NCBI RefSeq assembly: GCF_000687935.1
Contig: NZ_JHZZ01000001.1
Span: 930,001-994,000, forward strand
Origin: Polaribacter sp. Hel_I_88
Lineage (GTDB): Bacteria; Bacteroidota; Bacteroidia; Flavobacteriales; Flavobacteriaceae
Length of the DNA stretch: 64,000 nt
Direction of reading: 5' to 3'
Made by a program: the position numbers and the translations under genes. Below, one piece after another: positions 51,941-61,081 of this stretch (the stretch's first letter is position 1; each line of letters starts with the position of its first letter). Under the pieces are notes generated by a model that worked only from the letters and a program-made list of their open reading frames with translations, did not search any database and was not told where the DNA came from.

Positions 51941-51946
51941 TAACTA
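51941..51946. repeat. Target site duplication, right copy
   Basis: TAACTA, identical to 50303-50308, directly after the right inverted repeat. Confidence 0.8.
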
Positions 51947-51998
51947 ATAGAATTTAAAGGATTTCCAACAGTTAAGATACTAACTATTTAGTTAAAAA

Positions 51999-52772
51999 TC
52001 AATCTAAAAAATCAACAACCTCCTTATAAAAATCTTTAGGGTTTTCTGCATGCAACCAATGACCCGCTTTTTTAATTTCTACAATTTTATTGTTGGGAAA
52101 ATGAGTGTCGATTATAAAATGTTCTGAAGGAATTATATAATCAGATTTTTCTCCTTTTAAAAATAAAGTCTCTTTTGTAAAGGTTGTATTTTGTGGCAAA
52201 GGTTTGCCAACTTCTGGGTTATTTTCTGTGAGCGATTTTAAATTAAAACGATAATCTAAAACTCCCTTCTCTTTCCAATAGACATTTTTTAGTAAAAACT
52301 GACGCACACCAAGCTCAGGAATTAATTCAGCAACTTTATCGTCTACCAAACTTCTAGAATTTTGAACCGAAAAATCTACCGAATTTAAGCCTGCTAAAAT
52401 TGCATTATGATGTGGTGCATATTCTTTAGGTGAAATATCTACAATAATTAATTTATCAACCAAATCAGGATATTTTACAGCAAATAACATCGCTGTTTTT
52501 CCTCCCATAGAATGCCCAATCAAATACATACTTTCTAATTGATGATGTTGAATATATGTATGTAAATCATCAACCAAAAGCTCATAATTAAATTCATCTG
52601 CATGAAAACTTCGCCCATGATTTCTTTGATCTATTAAATGAACTTGGTAATTTTCTGCAAACTGATTTCCTAGCGTTTTCCAATTATCACTCGAACCAAA
52701 ATAACCATGTAAAATTAATAAGGGTTTACCTTTACCAGAAATTATAGAATGTAAGATGTTGTTTTCTTTCAT
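51999..52772 (-). CDS. Alpha/beta-fold hydrolase, YbfF-like
   Basis: This 257-residue hydrolase shows LLILHGYFGSSDNWKTLG near 18-35 (oxyanion region), LIDQRNHGRS near 48, the nucleophile elbow YLIGHSMGGKTAM near 83-95 (Ser88), and a C-terminal catalytic His in IKKAGHWLHAENP near 240. It resembles the esterase YbfF of E. coli (254 residues), a thioesterase/esterase of broad specificity. It is separated from the 5' pdxJ gene by 182 bp that include repeat fragments. Confidence 0.88.
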   Translation of the reverse strand: MKENNILHSIISGKGKPLLILHGYFGSSDNWKTLGNQFAENYQVHLIDQRNHGRSFHADEFNYELLVDDLHTYIQHHQLESMYLIGHSMGGKTAMLFAVKYPDLVDKLIIVDISPKEYAPHHNAILAGLNSVDFSVQNSRSLVDDKVAELIPELGVRQFLLKNVYWKEKGVLDYRFNLKSLTENNPEVGKPLPQNTTFTKETLFLKGEKSDYIIPSEHFIIDTHFPNNKIVEIKKAGHWLHAENPKDFYKEVVDFLD

Positions 52773-52782
52773 GTTTTGTTTT

Positions 52783-52838
52783 TTACGCAGAGAATCACAG
52801 AGTTTTCTTTTGTACTCTTAATTTGAGTTTCACAGAGG
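52783..52838. repeat. Dispersed CAGAG-type repeat copy
   Basis: ACGCAGAGAATCACAGAG and GAGTTTCACAGAGG. Same family as at 4913, 31938, 33141 and 33844. Confidence 0.65.
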
Positions 52839-52920
52839 AATTTTGAAAACTAACATCATTTTTTACTTAAAAACAAAACTTTAAACTATCTTTAAATTAA
52901 ATGATGAAGTTGTATATTAA

Positions 52921-52957
52921 ACACTGACTGCCAACTGCTACTGCAAACTGCAAACTA
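52921..52957. repeat. Short tandem ACTGCAA-type repeats
   Basis: ACTGACTGCCAACTGCTACT then GCAAACTGCAAACT: imperfect 7-8 bp units directly at the pdxJ stop codon. Confidence 0.55.
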
Positions 52958-53668
52958 TTTTAACCTATGCAAATACATTTTAACCACATTCTCTAATCCT
53001 AAATATAAGCTTTCAGCAATTAAAGCATGGCCAATTGAAACTTCTGCTAAATTAGGTATGTTTTCTTTAAAAAATTGGATATTTTCCAGACTTAAATCAT
53101 GACCAGCATTAATTCCCAAACCTAATTTGTGTGCTAAAATTGCAGCTTCAGTATAAGGTTTTACGGCGCTTTTGTTTCCTTTACCAAACTCGCTTGCAAA
53201 ATGTTCTGTGTATAATTCAATTCTGTCTGTTCCTGTTTTTGCAGCAGCTTCAATTAATTTTGAATCTGTATCAATAAAAATTGATGTTCTAATATTATTT
53301 CTTTGAAATTCTTGAATTACTTCTTGTAAAAAAGATTGATGTTCAATCGTATTCCAACCAGCATTTGACGTAATTGCATCTACAGCATCTGGCACTAAAG
53401 TTACTTGCGTTGGTTTAGTTTCTAACACCAAATCCATAAAAGATTTAATAGGATTTCCTTCAATATTAAACTCGGTTCTTACTGTGTTTTTTAAATCGCG
53501 AGCATCTTGATATCTAATATGTCTTTCATCTGGTCTTGGGTGAATGGTAATTCCTTGCCCTCCAAAATCTTCAATATCGTGAGCAACTTTTAATAAATTT
53601 GGCACATTTCCACCTCTAGAATTTCTTAAAGTTGCAATTTTATTAATATTTACGCTTAACTTTGTCAT
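52955..53668 (-). CDS. pdxJ: Pyridoxine 5'-phosphate synthase
   Basis: PdxJ (237 residues from the second of two adjacent ATGs) joins 1-deoxyxylulose 5-phosphate and 3-amino-1-hydroxyacetone phosphate to pyridoxine 5'-phosphate. The TIM-barrel family length is about 240. Conserved segments are [75 protein letters not shown] and [15 protein letters not shown]. The ATG-ATG pair at 53666-53671 leaves the first residue undecided. Confidence 0.95.
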   Translation of the reverse strand: MTKLSVNINKIATLRNSRGGNVPNLLKVAHDIEDFGGQGITIHPRPDERHIRYQDARDLKNTVRTEFNIEGNPIKSFMDLVLETKPTQVTLVPDAVDAITSNAGWNTIEHQSFLQEVIQEFQRNNIRTSIFIDTDSKLIEAAAKTGTDRIELYTEHFASEFGKGNKSAVKPYTEAAILAHKLGLGINAGHDLSLENIQFFKENIPNLAEVSIGHALIAESLYLGLENVVKMYLHRLK

Positions 53669-53833
53669 CATTTAAAATTAAATTAGGCTAAACTGATAAA
53701 TTTCAGACATCAATTTTAAGAATAGAAAAATATAAATATCATTCAAAAATAAGTGTCTTCAGTTTTAATTTTTAACCTAAAATTAGGCATCAAAGATAAC
53801 CCATTTAATCATTTTATCCTATATTCGTAAAGA

Positions 53834-54493
53834 ATGAACATAAACGATTACATACTCGAAGAGATTAAAGCGCTAAAACTAAACGACACTGTAAAAGGTG
53901 CCCAAAGCTTGTTTAAAAATTACCCAATTACTCATTTTCCTGTTATAGAAGATGATAAATTGTTAGGTTCTTTTGCAGAAGACGACTTGCAAACCATTGA
54001 CAATAAAGAAGATGAGTTAGTGAGTTATGCGCATTTATTAAATTCTTTTTTTGCTGATGAAAAAGCAACTGTTTTAGAATTGTTAAAGATTTTTGCAGAT
54101 AATGATACGAATGTAATTCCTGTTTTAAACAAAGACCGAAATTATATTGGGTATTATGATTTGCGTGATGTTTTAGATGTTTTTTCTACAAGTCCTTTTT
54201 TAATTGAAGAAAGTGAAACTTTAATCATCGAAAAATTAGAGGAAGACTACTCTATGAGTGAAGTTACACAAATTGTAGAAAGCAATGGAGGCAAATTATT
54301 GGGCTTATATATTTCCGAAAGAAATGAAGGTGCTGCACAAATAACCTTAAAAATTGTATCCGAAGAAATAAACGAAATTATGCACACGTTTAGGCGTTAT
54401 GATTACAAAGTAATTTCCACGCACGAAAATGATATTTATTTAGAGGATTTAAAAAACAGATCTGAATACTTGCAGAAATACTTAGAGATGTAA
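53834..54493 (+). CDS. CBS domain-containing protein
   Basis: This 219-residue protein has two CBS motifs (about 1-70, with FPVIEDDKLLGSFAEDDL; and 72-130, with VIPVLNKDRNYIGYYDLRDVLDVF) and a C-terminal ACT-like region (TQIVESNGGKLLGLYISERNEG). It should bind an adenine nucleotide. It stands upstream of nadK and this order is, as I recall, kept across Flavobacteriaceae, hinting that it senses nucleotide or NAD state. TATATTCG just upstream (7 of 8 bases of the -7 consensus) is a possible promoter element. Confidence 0.85.
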   Translation: MNINDYILEEIKALKLNDTVKGAQSLFKNYPITHFPVIEDDKLLGSFAEDDLQTIDNKEDELVSYAHLLNSFFADEKATVLELLKIFADNDTNVIPVLNKDRNYIGYYDLRDVLDVFSTSPFLIEESETLIIEKLEEDYSMSEVTQIVESNGGKLLGLYISERNEGAAQITLKIVSEEINEIMHTFRRYDYKVISTHENDIYLEDLKNRSEYLQKYLEM

Positions 54494-54511
54494 CTGAGAA
54501 GTTAAAAGTTG

Positions 54512-54566
54512 GAAGTTTGAAGTTGGAAGTTTGAAGTTTGAAGTTTGAAGTTGGAAGTTGGAAGTT
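54512..54566. repeat. Heptanucleotide tandem repeat upstream of nadK
   Basis: Eight GAAGTT(T/G) units in a row, the last lacking its seventh base, just after the CBS gene stop and 18 bp before the nadK start. The order of the seventh base is T,G,T,T,T,G,G. Imperfect further copies lie upstream to about 54497. Confidence 0.85.
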
Positions 54567-54584
54567 AAATAATAAAAGAATAGT

Positions 54585-55484
54585 TTGAAAAAAGTTGCAA
54601 TTTACGGTCAGTCTTATTCAATTTCTGCAGAGAAAGAAATGCAGATTTTACTAGAAGTTTTGAATGAAAATAATATTGTGAGTTTTATTGAGCATAAATT
54701 TTACGATTTATTAGTAGAAGGCAATATACTAGATAAAAAATACCCAACATTTTCTCATTTTTCAGACTTAAACGATTCTTTTGATGCCATGTTTACCCTT
54801 GGTGGAGATGGAACAATTTTAAGAGCTGTAACCTATATTAGAGATCTAAACATTCCCATTTTAGGAATTAATACTGGTAGATTAGGTTTTTTAGCAACCA
54901 TCAACAAAAAAACCATTACAGAGAGCATCAATTTAATATTAAATGGCGAATTTTCCATTCAAAAAAGAACGTTACTCTCTGTTAAAACATCACCTGAAAC
55001 AGCTGCTTTTGAAGAATTAAATTTTGCTTTAAACGAAGTTACCATCGCAAGAAAAAACACCACTTCTATGATTGGTGTAAAAACCAGTTTAAATAATGAG
55101 TACTTAACCAACTATTGGGCAGATGGGTTAATTATTGCAACACCAACAGGCTCTACAGGCTATTCTTTAAGTTGTAATGGTCCAGTAATTTCGCCAAATT
55201 CTGAAAATTTTATAATTACACCTATTGCACCTCATAATTTGAATGCAAGACCCATGGTTATTTCTGATAAAACTTCCATTCAATTAACGGTAGACTCTAG
55301 AGAAAAAGATTTTTTAATTTCTTTAGACTCCAGAATTACAACCGTACCAAAAAACACACAAGTTTTTATAGAAAAAGCGGCATTTACCATTCAGAGTATT
55401 ATACCTAAAAACCAATCTTTTTTGCAAACGTTACGCACCAAGTTATTATGGGGAGAAGATACAAGAAACGAAACCAACCTTTAA
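54585..55484 (+). CDS. nadK: NAD kinase
   Basis: This 299-residue enzyme phosphorylates NAD to NADP. It shows the Rossmann-like TLGGDGTILRAVTYI motif near 74 (GGDGT), GINTGRLGFLATI near 100, the LNEVTIARKNTTSMIGVKTSLN segment and TPTGSTGYSLSCNGPVISP near 189 (NE/D and GSTAYS motifs). The start codon is TTG (MKKVAIYGQS); the heptad tandem repeat ends 18 bp upstream. It follows the CBS gene by 91 bp. Confidence 0.95.
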   Translation: MKKVAIYGQSYSISAEKEMQILLEVLNENNIVSFIEHKFYDLLVEGNILDKKYPTFSHFSDLNDSFDAMFTLGGDGTILRAVTYIRDLNIPILGINTGRLGFLATINKKTITESINLILNGEFSIQKRTLLSVKTSPETAAFEELNFALNEVTIARKNTTSMIGVKTSLNNEYLTNYWADGLIIATPTGSTGYSLSCNGPVISPNSENFIITPIAPHNLNARPMVISDKTSIQLTVDSREKDFLISLDSRITTVPKNTQVFIEKAAFTIQSIIPKNQSFLQTLRTKLLWGEDTRNETNL

Positions 55485-55566
55485 CGTTTACATTACAATA
55501 AAACCCTTAATTAGTTGTTATTCAAAAAAGACTGAATATTAACTTTAAAAAGCAAATTGAAATACC

Positions 55567-55574
55567 TATATTTG
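55567..55574 (+). promoter_or_regulatory. -7 box for the DUF6089/uppS/bamA operon
   Basis: TATATTTG matches TAnnTTTG, with TTTA (one base off TTTG) 19 bp upstream at about 55544-55547. It lies 16 bp before the ATG at 55591. Confidence 0.5.
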
Positions 55575-55590
55575 CTCGCTATTTTTTAGG

Positions 55591-56268
55591 ATGAAAAAAA
55601 GTATATTATTATTGATTTTTGTTTGCTTTTCTAATGTTTTATTAGGGCAAGTTTATGAAATAGGTGTTTTTGCTGGAGGCTCCAATTTTGTTGGAGATGT
55701 TGGCAGAACCAACTATATATATCCAAACGAAATTGCTGGTGCAGTATTTTTTAAATACAATCACAATCCTAGAATAGCATTTAGAGCAACATACAGTTAT
55801 TTACCTTTTTCTGGTGATGATTTAGATGCAGATACAGATTTTAAAAACGATAGAGGAATCAAATTTACAAATACAATACACGAATTGGCAATAGGTTTAG
55901 AATATAATTTTTACGACTATGATTTATCTACACCAGGTAAAACATGGACACCTTATATAACTTTAGATCTGGCAGCTTATAATTACGAATATGTAGTTGC
56001 AGAACCACAACCTAACCAATTTTTGTATGATACTAAAAACTCATTTACAATACCTTTTGGTGTTGGTTTTAAATCGAAACTAATTGGGCCACTTGCGTTT
56101 GCTGTTGAAACTAAGTTTCGCTATTCTTTAAATGACGATTTAGATTACACTACAGAAACAATCCCTGAATTAAATTTTGGTGGTAATAATAACGACTGGT
56201 ATGTGTTTACAGGTATATCTTTAATATACACTTTTGGTAGACCTGCTTGTTACACAACTGGATTTTAA
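55591..56268 (+). CDS. DUF6089 family outer membrane beta-barrel protein
   Basis: This 225-residue protein has a signal peptide (MKKSILLLIFVCFSNVLLGQ) and an eight-strand type barrel with VYEIGVFAGGSNFVGDVGRTNYIYPNE, the conserved start of DUF6089, and a final strand ending in GISLIYTFGRPACYTTGF. It lies 3 bp before uppS and belongs to the conserved envelope operon, so a part in outer membrane biogenesis is likely though not shown. Confidence 0.88.
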   Translation: MKKSILLLIFVCFSNVLLGQVYEIGVFAGGSNFVGDVGRTNYIYPNEIAGAVFFKYNHNPRIAFRATYSYLPFSGDDLDADTDFKNDRGIKFTNTIHELAIGLEYNFYDYDLSTPGKTWTPYITLDLAAYNYEYVVAEPQPNQFLYDTKNSFTIPFGVGFKSKLIGPLAFAVETKFRYSLNDDLDYTTETIPELNFGGNNNDWYVFTGISLIYTFGRPACYTTGF

Positions 56269-56271
56269 TCT

Positions 56272-57015
56272 ATGGATAAAAAACTACAAATCGACTTGCT
56301 AAAAACGCCAAAACATGTTGCCATTATTATGGATGGTAATGGACGTTGGGCAAAAGGCAAAGGAATGAGTAGGATTTTTGGTCATAGAAATGCCTTAACT
56401 GCTGTAAGAGAATCTGTAAAAGCAGCCTCTCAAGTAAATGTAGAAGCAATTACTTTATACGCCTTTTCTACCGAAAATTGGAACAGACCCAAATTAGAAG
56501 TAGATGCTTTAATGAGCCTTTTAATAAACTCATTAAAGAAAGAATTACCAGAATTTATGAAAGAAGGAGTAAAAGTAAACTCCATTGGTTCTATAGAATC
56601 ACTTCCTAAAAAAGCACAAAAAGTTTTAAATGATGTTATTCTTGAAACAAAAAACAATACAGAAATTGTATTAACTTTTGCTTTAAGCTATGGATCAAGA
56701 GAAGAAATTGTTAATGCAATCAAAAACATATCTAAAAAAGTTGTTAATAAAGAACTTGATTTAGAAAAAATAGATGAAAATACTATAAATAACCATTTAT
56801 ATACATTTAATTTGCCCGATGTTGATTTAATGATTAGAACTAGTGGAGAGCAACGCATTAGTAATTTTCTATTATGGCAAATGGCATATGCCGAATTATA
56901 TTTTACAGATGTACTTTGGCCAGATTTTAGACAAGAACATTTCTATGATGCCATCATAGATTATCAGAATAGAGAAAGACGATTTGGAAAAACTAGCGAA
57001 CAACTTACAGAGTAA
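56272..57015 (+). CDS. uppS: Isoprenyl transferase (undecaprenyl diphosphate synthase)
   Basis: This 247-residue cis-prenyltransferase makes the C55 lipid carrier for peptidoglycan and glycan assembly. It has HVAIIMDGNGRWAKGKGMSR near 15-34 (catalytic Asp in MDGNGRW), YAFSTENWNRP near 63, MIRTSGEQRISNFLLWQMAYAELYF near 186 and the C-terminal LWPDF segment. It starts 3 bp after the DUF6089 stop, and bamA starts 7 bp after its stop, so all three are co-transcribed. Confidence 0.95.
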   Translation: MDKKLQIDLLKTPKHVAIIMDGNGRWAKGKGMSRIFGHRNALTAVRESVKAASQVNVEAITLYAFSTENWNRPKLEVDALMSLLINSLKKELPEFMKEGVKVNSIGSIESLPKKAQKVLNDVILETKNNTEIVLTFALSYGSREEIVNAIKNISKKVVNKELDLEKIDENTINNHLYTFNLPDVDLMIRTSGEQRISNFLLWQMAYAELYFTDVLWPDFRQEHFYDAIIDYQNRERRFGKTSEQLTE

Positions 57016-57022
57016 ACTATAC

Positions 57023-59548
57023 ATGAAATTATTTTCTGCAACATTAGTGCTTTTTGCACTATTTTTTACTTATAGTGCCCATGCACAAACTGAAAAAGAT
57101 TCTCTTTCTACAGCTTCTTTTCAAAAAGATAAAGAATACATTTTAGGAGGAATTTCTGTAACTGGTTTAAAAAAATTTAGTGAAGAAACCGTAAAAGTAT
57201 TTACAGGTTTAAGAAATGGACAAGTCATTAAACTACCAGGTGATAAACTAACAAGTGCCATTAAAAAATTATACGAAAGCAAGCAGTTTAGCAATGTAGA
57301 TGTATATTTAGCAAGGTTAGATGGCAATACTGTATATCTTCAGTTTGATGTGCAAGAACTACCACAATTAAACACTATTGATATTGTTGGAATCAGAAAA
57401 TCGAAAGCAAAAGATCTTTTAAAAGAGGCAGATTTAAAAGTTGGTGCCATGGTTACTGATAACTTAAAAGTAACTACTAAAAATTATTTTACTAAAAAAT
57501 ATACAGACAAAGGTTTCTTAAAAACAAAAGTTAATTTAGATATTCAAAAAGATACATCTGATATTAACACTGTGAATATGAAAGTTTTTATTGATAAAGG
57601 ATCCAAGATAAAAATTAAATACATTTTTTTTAACGGTAACAAAGCCTTTACAAACAAAAGGCTTAGAAAAGCAATGAAAAACACCAAAGAGAAAATGCTT
57701 GGTCGTTTTTGGAAAGCATCAAAATATATAGAAGAAGACTATCAAGAAGATTTAGAAAATATTATCAAAGAATACAGTAGAGAGGGTTATAGAGATGCAC
57801 GAATTTTAAGCGAAGGTATTTCTTGGAATGATGATAACACCATCAATATAAACATCGATTTAGAAGAAGGTAAACAATATAGGTTCTCTGAAATATTATT
57901 TGTTGGTAATAAAGAATATACTGATGAACAATTAAGCAGCATTTTAAGAATTGATAAAGGTGATGTTTATAATGGAGAAGTTTTAAAAGAACGTGTAAAA
58001 GGCGATGGTTCACCAACTTCAGAAGATTTATCAACTATGTATCAAGATAGTGGATTTTTATTCTCGCAAGTAAATGCTGTAGAAACAAAAGTAGAAAATG
58101 ATTCAATTACAGTAGAAATTAGAATTAGAGAAGATGAAAAAGCTAGAATTAGAAAAGTAACTGTTTCTGGAAACGATAAAACAAATGACCATGTTATTTT
58201 TAGAGAATTACGTGTAAAACCAGGAGATTTATTTAGTAGAAGTAATATTATTAGATCTATTAGAGAAATTGGTCAATTAGGATTCTTTGACCCAAATGTA
58301 TCTCCAGATGTTATTCCTGATTATCAAAACAAAACAGCAGACATCGATTTTACAGTAATCGAAAAAGGTGGTAGCCAAATAGAATTACAAGGTGGTTATG
58401 GTGGAGGTGCCTTTATTGGTACTTTAGGGTTGTCTTTTAACAACTTTTCTATAAGAAATCTTTTTAACAAAGAAGCATATGCTCCATTACCAATGGGAGA
58501 TGGTCAAAACCTAGCACTTCGTTTGCAAACAAGTAGAACATTTAGTACCTATAGTTTTTCTTTTACAGAACCTTGGTTAGGAGGCAAAACACCACAATCG
58601 TTATCATTTTCTATCTATTCATCAAATCAATATCAACTTAACCCACAAACTTTTGATGTTGATAGAAGTAGAAGTTTAGGAATTGTTGGAGCATCTATTG
58701 GTTTAGGAAAACGTTTACAATGGCCAGACGATTTTTTCCAATTATCTCAAACAGTAAGTTACCAAAGTTTTAAACTAAATAATTATGGTTTTAATGTTGG
58801 TGGAAATATTTTAAGTAATGGTACTTTAAATAACCTATCATATAATGCAACTCTTTCAAGAAACTCTGCAGGACCAAGTTTAATTTTCCCAACATATGGA
58901 TCGGAATTTTCTATCGGAGTTAAAGCAACGTTTCCTTATTCTTTAGTAAATAATAAAGATTATACTATTCCAGATGGATTATCAGAAGCCGAAACAAGTG
59001 CTGCAATTGCTGATAAATATAAATGGTTAGAATATTATAAATTAAGTGCTAAAGGAAAATGGTACACAGCATTTACAGATAAATTGGTATTAATGACAAA
59101 TGCTGAAATGGGATATTTAGGTTTTTATAATGATGCTGTTGGTTTATCACCATTTGAAAGATACTTTGTTGGTGGAGATGGAATTGCCGTTTTTCAATTA
59201 GATGGTAGAGAAGTTATTGGTTTAAGAGGATATGAAAACAACAGATTATCGCCTTTAGAAGGTGGTTCTATCTATAATAAATTTCAATTAGAACTTAGAT
59301 ATTCTATTACAGATGCTCCTTCTGCATCGATTTATACATTAGGTTTTTTAGAAGCTGGTAATTCTTATGACAATTTTGAGACATTTAATCCGTTTGAATT
59401 AAAACGTTCAGCTGGAGTTGGTGTTAGAATATTTATGCCTGCTTTTGGTTTATTAGGGATTGATTTTGCTCACGGTTTTGATCCTTTACCTGGTTTTACA
59501 GAAAAGTCTGGCTGGCAAACACATTTTATTATCGGAAGACAATTCTAG
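57023..59548 (+). CDS. bamA: Outer membrane protein assembly factor BamA
   Basis: From the ATG at 57023 the product has 841 residues; the frame is open to 56984, inside uppS, but the signal peptide MKLFSATLVLFALFFTYSAHAQ begins at 57023. Five POTRA domains (about 35-410) are followed by the Omp85 barrel (about 430-841) with the expected final strand ending in GWQTHFIIGRQF and the conserved loop motif VGGDGI...LRGYENN. BamA inserts beta-barrel proteins into the outer membrane and is essential. Downstream ompH-like genes encode the periplasmic chaperones. Confidence 0.93.
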   Translation: MKLFSATLVLFALFFTYSAHAQTEKDSLSTASFQKDKEYILGGISVTGLKKFSEETVKVFTGLRNGQVIKLPGDKLTSAIKKLYESKQFSNVDVYLARLDGNTVYLQFDVQELPQLNTIDIVGIRKSKAKDLLKEADLKVGAMVTDNLKVTTKNYFTKKYTDKGFLKTKVNLDIQKDTSDINTVNMKVFIDKGSKIKIKYIFFNGNKAFTNKRLRKAMKNTKEKMLGRFWKASKYIEEDYQEDLENIIKEYSREGYRDARILSEGISWNDDNTININIDLEEGKQYRFSEILFVGNKEYTDEQLSSILRIDKGDVYNGEVLKERVKGDGSPTSEDLSTMYQDSGFLFSQVNAVETKVENDSITVEIRIREDEKARIRKVTVSGNDKTNDHVIFRELRVKPGDLFSRSNIIRSIREIGQLGFFDPNVSPDVIPDYQNKTADIDFTVIEKGGSQIELQGGYGGGAFIGTLGLSFNNFSIRNLFNKEAYAPLPMGDGQNLALRLQTSRTFSTYSFSFTEPWLGGKTPQSLSFSIYSSNQYQLNPQTFDVDRSRSLGIVGASIGLGKRLQWPDDFFQLSQTVSYQSFKLNNYGFNVGGNILSNGTLNNLSYNATLSRNSAGPSLIFPTYGSEFSIGVKATFPYSLVNNKDYTIPDGLSEAETSAAIADKYKWLEYYKLSAKGKWYTAFTDKLVLMTNAEMGYLGFYNDAVGLSPFERYFVGGDGIAVFQLDGREVIGLRGYENNRLSPLEGGSIYNKFQLELRYSITDAPSASIYTLGFLEAGNSYDNFETFNPFELKRSAGVGVRIFMPAFGLLGIDFAHGFDPLPGFTEKSGWQTHFIIGRQF

Positions 59549-59582
59549 AAAAACTGTACATTTGTAATGTCGAAAGTTTTTT

Positions 59583-59598
59583 TGGCACGGTTTTTTCT
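59583..59598 (+). promoter_or_regulatory. Sigma-54-like promoter sequence before ompH
   Basis: TGGCACGGTTTTTTCT matches the -24/-12 consensus TGGCACGnnnnTTGCW with T for G in the TTGC element. It is placed 15 bp before the ATG at 59614. A TACATTTG -7-like box is also present at 59557-59564. Either or both could drive the ompH genes. Confidence 0.4.
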
Positions 59599-59613
59599 AA
59601 ATACATTATACAA

Positions 59614-60471
59614 ATGAAAAATTTATTTTTATTCATAGTTCTTTTATTTACGGTTTCAACTTCTTGGTCGCAAAGAGGTCAAATTATTGCTTATATAGAT
59701 ATGGAGTATATTCTAGAAAATGTTCCTGAATATATACAAGCACAAAATACCTTAGACGCTAAAGTTGCTAAATGGAGAAAAAATTTAGATGAACAAGCAC
59801 GGTTTATTGAAGTATTAAAATCTGATTTAGCAAATGAAAAAGCAATTTTAACAAAAGATTTAATTGAAGAAAAAGAAGAAGAAATTACAATTAAACAAGA
59901 GGAATTAAGAAGATTAGAATCTTTGTATTTTGGACCTGATGGAGATTTATTTTTGGTTAGAAAACAATTGGTAAAACCAATACAAGACCAAGTTTATAAT
60001 GCAATTCAAAGTATTGCCGCTAGAAAAAAATATGATTTTGTTTTTGAAAAATCAAGTGATTTAGTCATGCTTTATTCAAATAAAAAATACGATATTAGCG
60101 ACCTTGTTTTATCGACCATAGACAGAACAAGGTTAATAGGAGAAAAGAAGGAAGCACAAGAAGAAAGAAGAAAACAAAATAATAGTGCATCAACAAAAGA
60201 ACTATCTGAAGAACAAAAAGAATTAATAGCCAAAAAAACAGCTGATAAAGAAGCCCAGATAGAAGAAAGCAAAAACAGACAAATAGAAGCTGTTAAAAAG
60301 AAGGTTGCAGCGCAAGAAGCTAAAAAAAAGGAATTAGAAGATAAAAAGAAAGCTCGCTTAAAACAACGAGAAGAACAAAGAAAAATTCTAAGAGAAAAAA
60401 GAGCAGCTGCACAGAAAAAGAAAGAAGAAGAGCAAAAGAAGAAAGAAAAAAAACAAGAAGAAGATAATTAA
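59614..60471 (+). CDS. OmpH/Skp-family periplasmic chaperone, long form
   Basis: This 285-residue protein has a signal peptide (MKNLFLFIVLLFTVSTSWSQ) and the OmpH/Skp domain (about 22-170): IIAYIDMEYILENVPEYIQAQNTLD, long coiled coil, then YNAIQSIAARKKYDFVFEKSSDLVMLYSN. The C-terminal 100 residues are a strongly charged coiled coil of Lys, Glu, Gln and Ala (EAKKKELEDKKKARLKQREE...), absent from the next gene. Skp proteins hold unfolded outer membrane proteins for BamA. It follows bamA by 65 bp. Confidence 0.9.
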   Translation: MKNLFLFIVLLFTVSTSWSQRGQIIAYIDMEYILENVPEYIQAQNTLDAKVAKWRKNLDEQARFIEVLKSDLANEKAILTKDLIEEKEEEITIKQEELRRLESLYFGPDGDLFLVRKQLVKPIQDQVYNAIQSIAARKKYDFVFEKSSDLVMLYSNKKYDISDLVLSTIDRTRLIGEKKEAQEERRKQNNSASTKELSEEQKELIAKKTADKEAQIEESKNRQIEAVKKKVAAQEAKKKELEDKKKARLKQREEQRKILREKRAAAQKKKEEEQKKKEKKQEEDN

Positions 60472-60508
60472 TATAAAAGTCAAGAATAATAATTAAATTA
60501 AAACAAGA

Positions 60509-61015
60509 ATGAAAAATTTTAAAACGTTACTATTAATTGCTGTATTTACTTTAGGTTTAGGTGGTGTTGCAAATGCACAAAAGATGGGTCATATAGACTT
60601 TGAAAAGCTAGTAGCTGAAATGCCGCAAACAAAAAAATTAAAGCAAGATATTGAAAAGTTAGGTAAAACTTACCAAGAGGAAGTTGAAGGGATGGCAAAA
60701 AAATTAGATGCCAAAATGAAAAAATACCAAGCTGAACAAAATGCTCAAACAAAAGAAATTAACGAAATTAGAGCACAAGAAGTGCAACAAGAAAATGCAA
60801 GATATGAGCAGTTAAGACAAACTGCGTATCAAGACATGCAAAAGAAGCAAGCAGAAGGTTTAGAGCCTATTATAGAAACTGCTCAAAAAGCAATTGATGA
60901 AGTTGCTACTTCTAAAGGTATCTTATATGTATTAGATTCTTCTATGGGTAAAGGTTTATTAGTAAGCAAAGGAGAAAACCTTTTTGCAGCTGTAAAAGCT
61001 AAATTAGGATTCTAA
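60509..61015 (+). CDS. OmpH/Skp-family periplasmic chaperone, short form
   Basis: This 168-residue protein has a signal peptide (MKNFKTLLLIAVFTLGLGGVANAQ) and a standard Skp domain: KMGHIDFEKLVAEMPQTKKL, a long central coiled coil, then ETAQKAIDEVATSKGILYVLDSSMG. It lies 37 bp after the long OmpH-like gene. The terminator at 61039-61070 ends the transcript. Confidence 0.93.
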   Translation: MKNFKTLLLIAVFTLGLGGVANAQKMGHIDFEKLVAEMPQTKKLKQDIEKLGKTYQEEVEGMAKKLDAKMKKYQAEQNAQTKEINEIRAQEVQQENARYEQLRQTAYQDMQKKQAEGLEPIIETAQKAIDEVATSKGILYVLDSSMGKGLLVSKGENLFAAVKAKLGF

Positions 61016-61038
61016 AAAAAACATTTAAAATGTATTTT

Positions 61039-61070
61039 AAAACCTACTTTTTTAAGTAGGTTTTTTTATT
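61039..61070 (+). terminator. Rho-independent terminator after the ompH genes
   Basis: AACCTACTT and AAGTAGGTT form a 9-bp perfect stem (61041-61049 with 61054-61062) with a TTTT loop, followed by TTTTT and more T residues. It separates the ompH genes from murI, whose ATG is 12 bp on. Confidence 0.85.
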
Positions 61071-61081
61071 TTTACAAGTAT

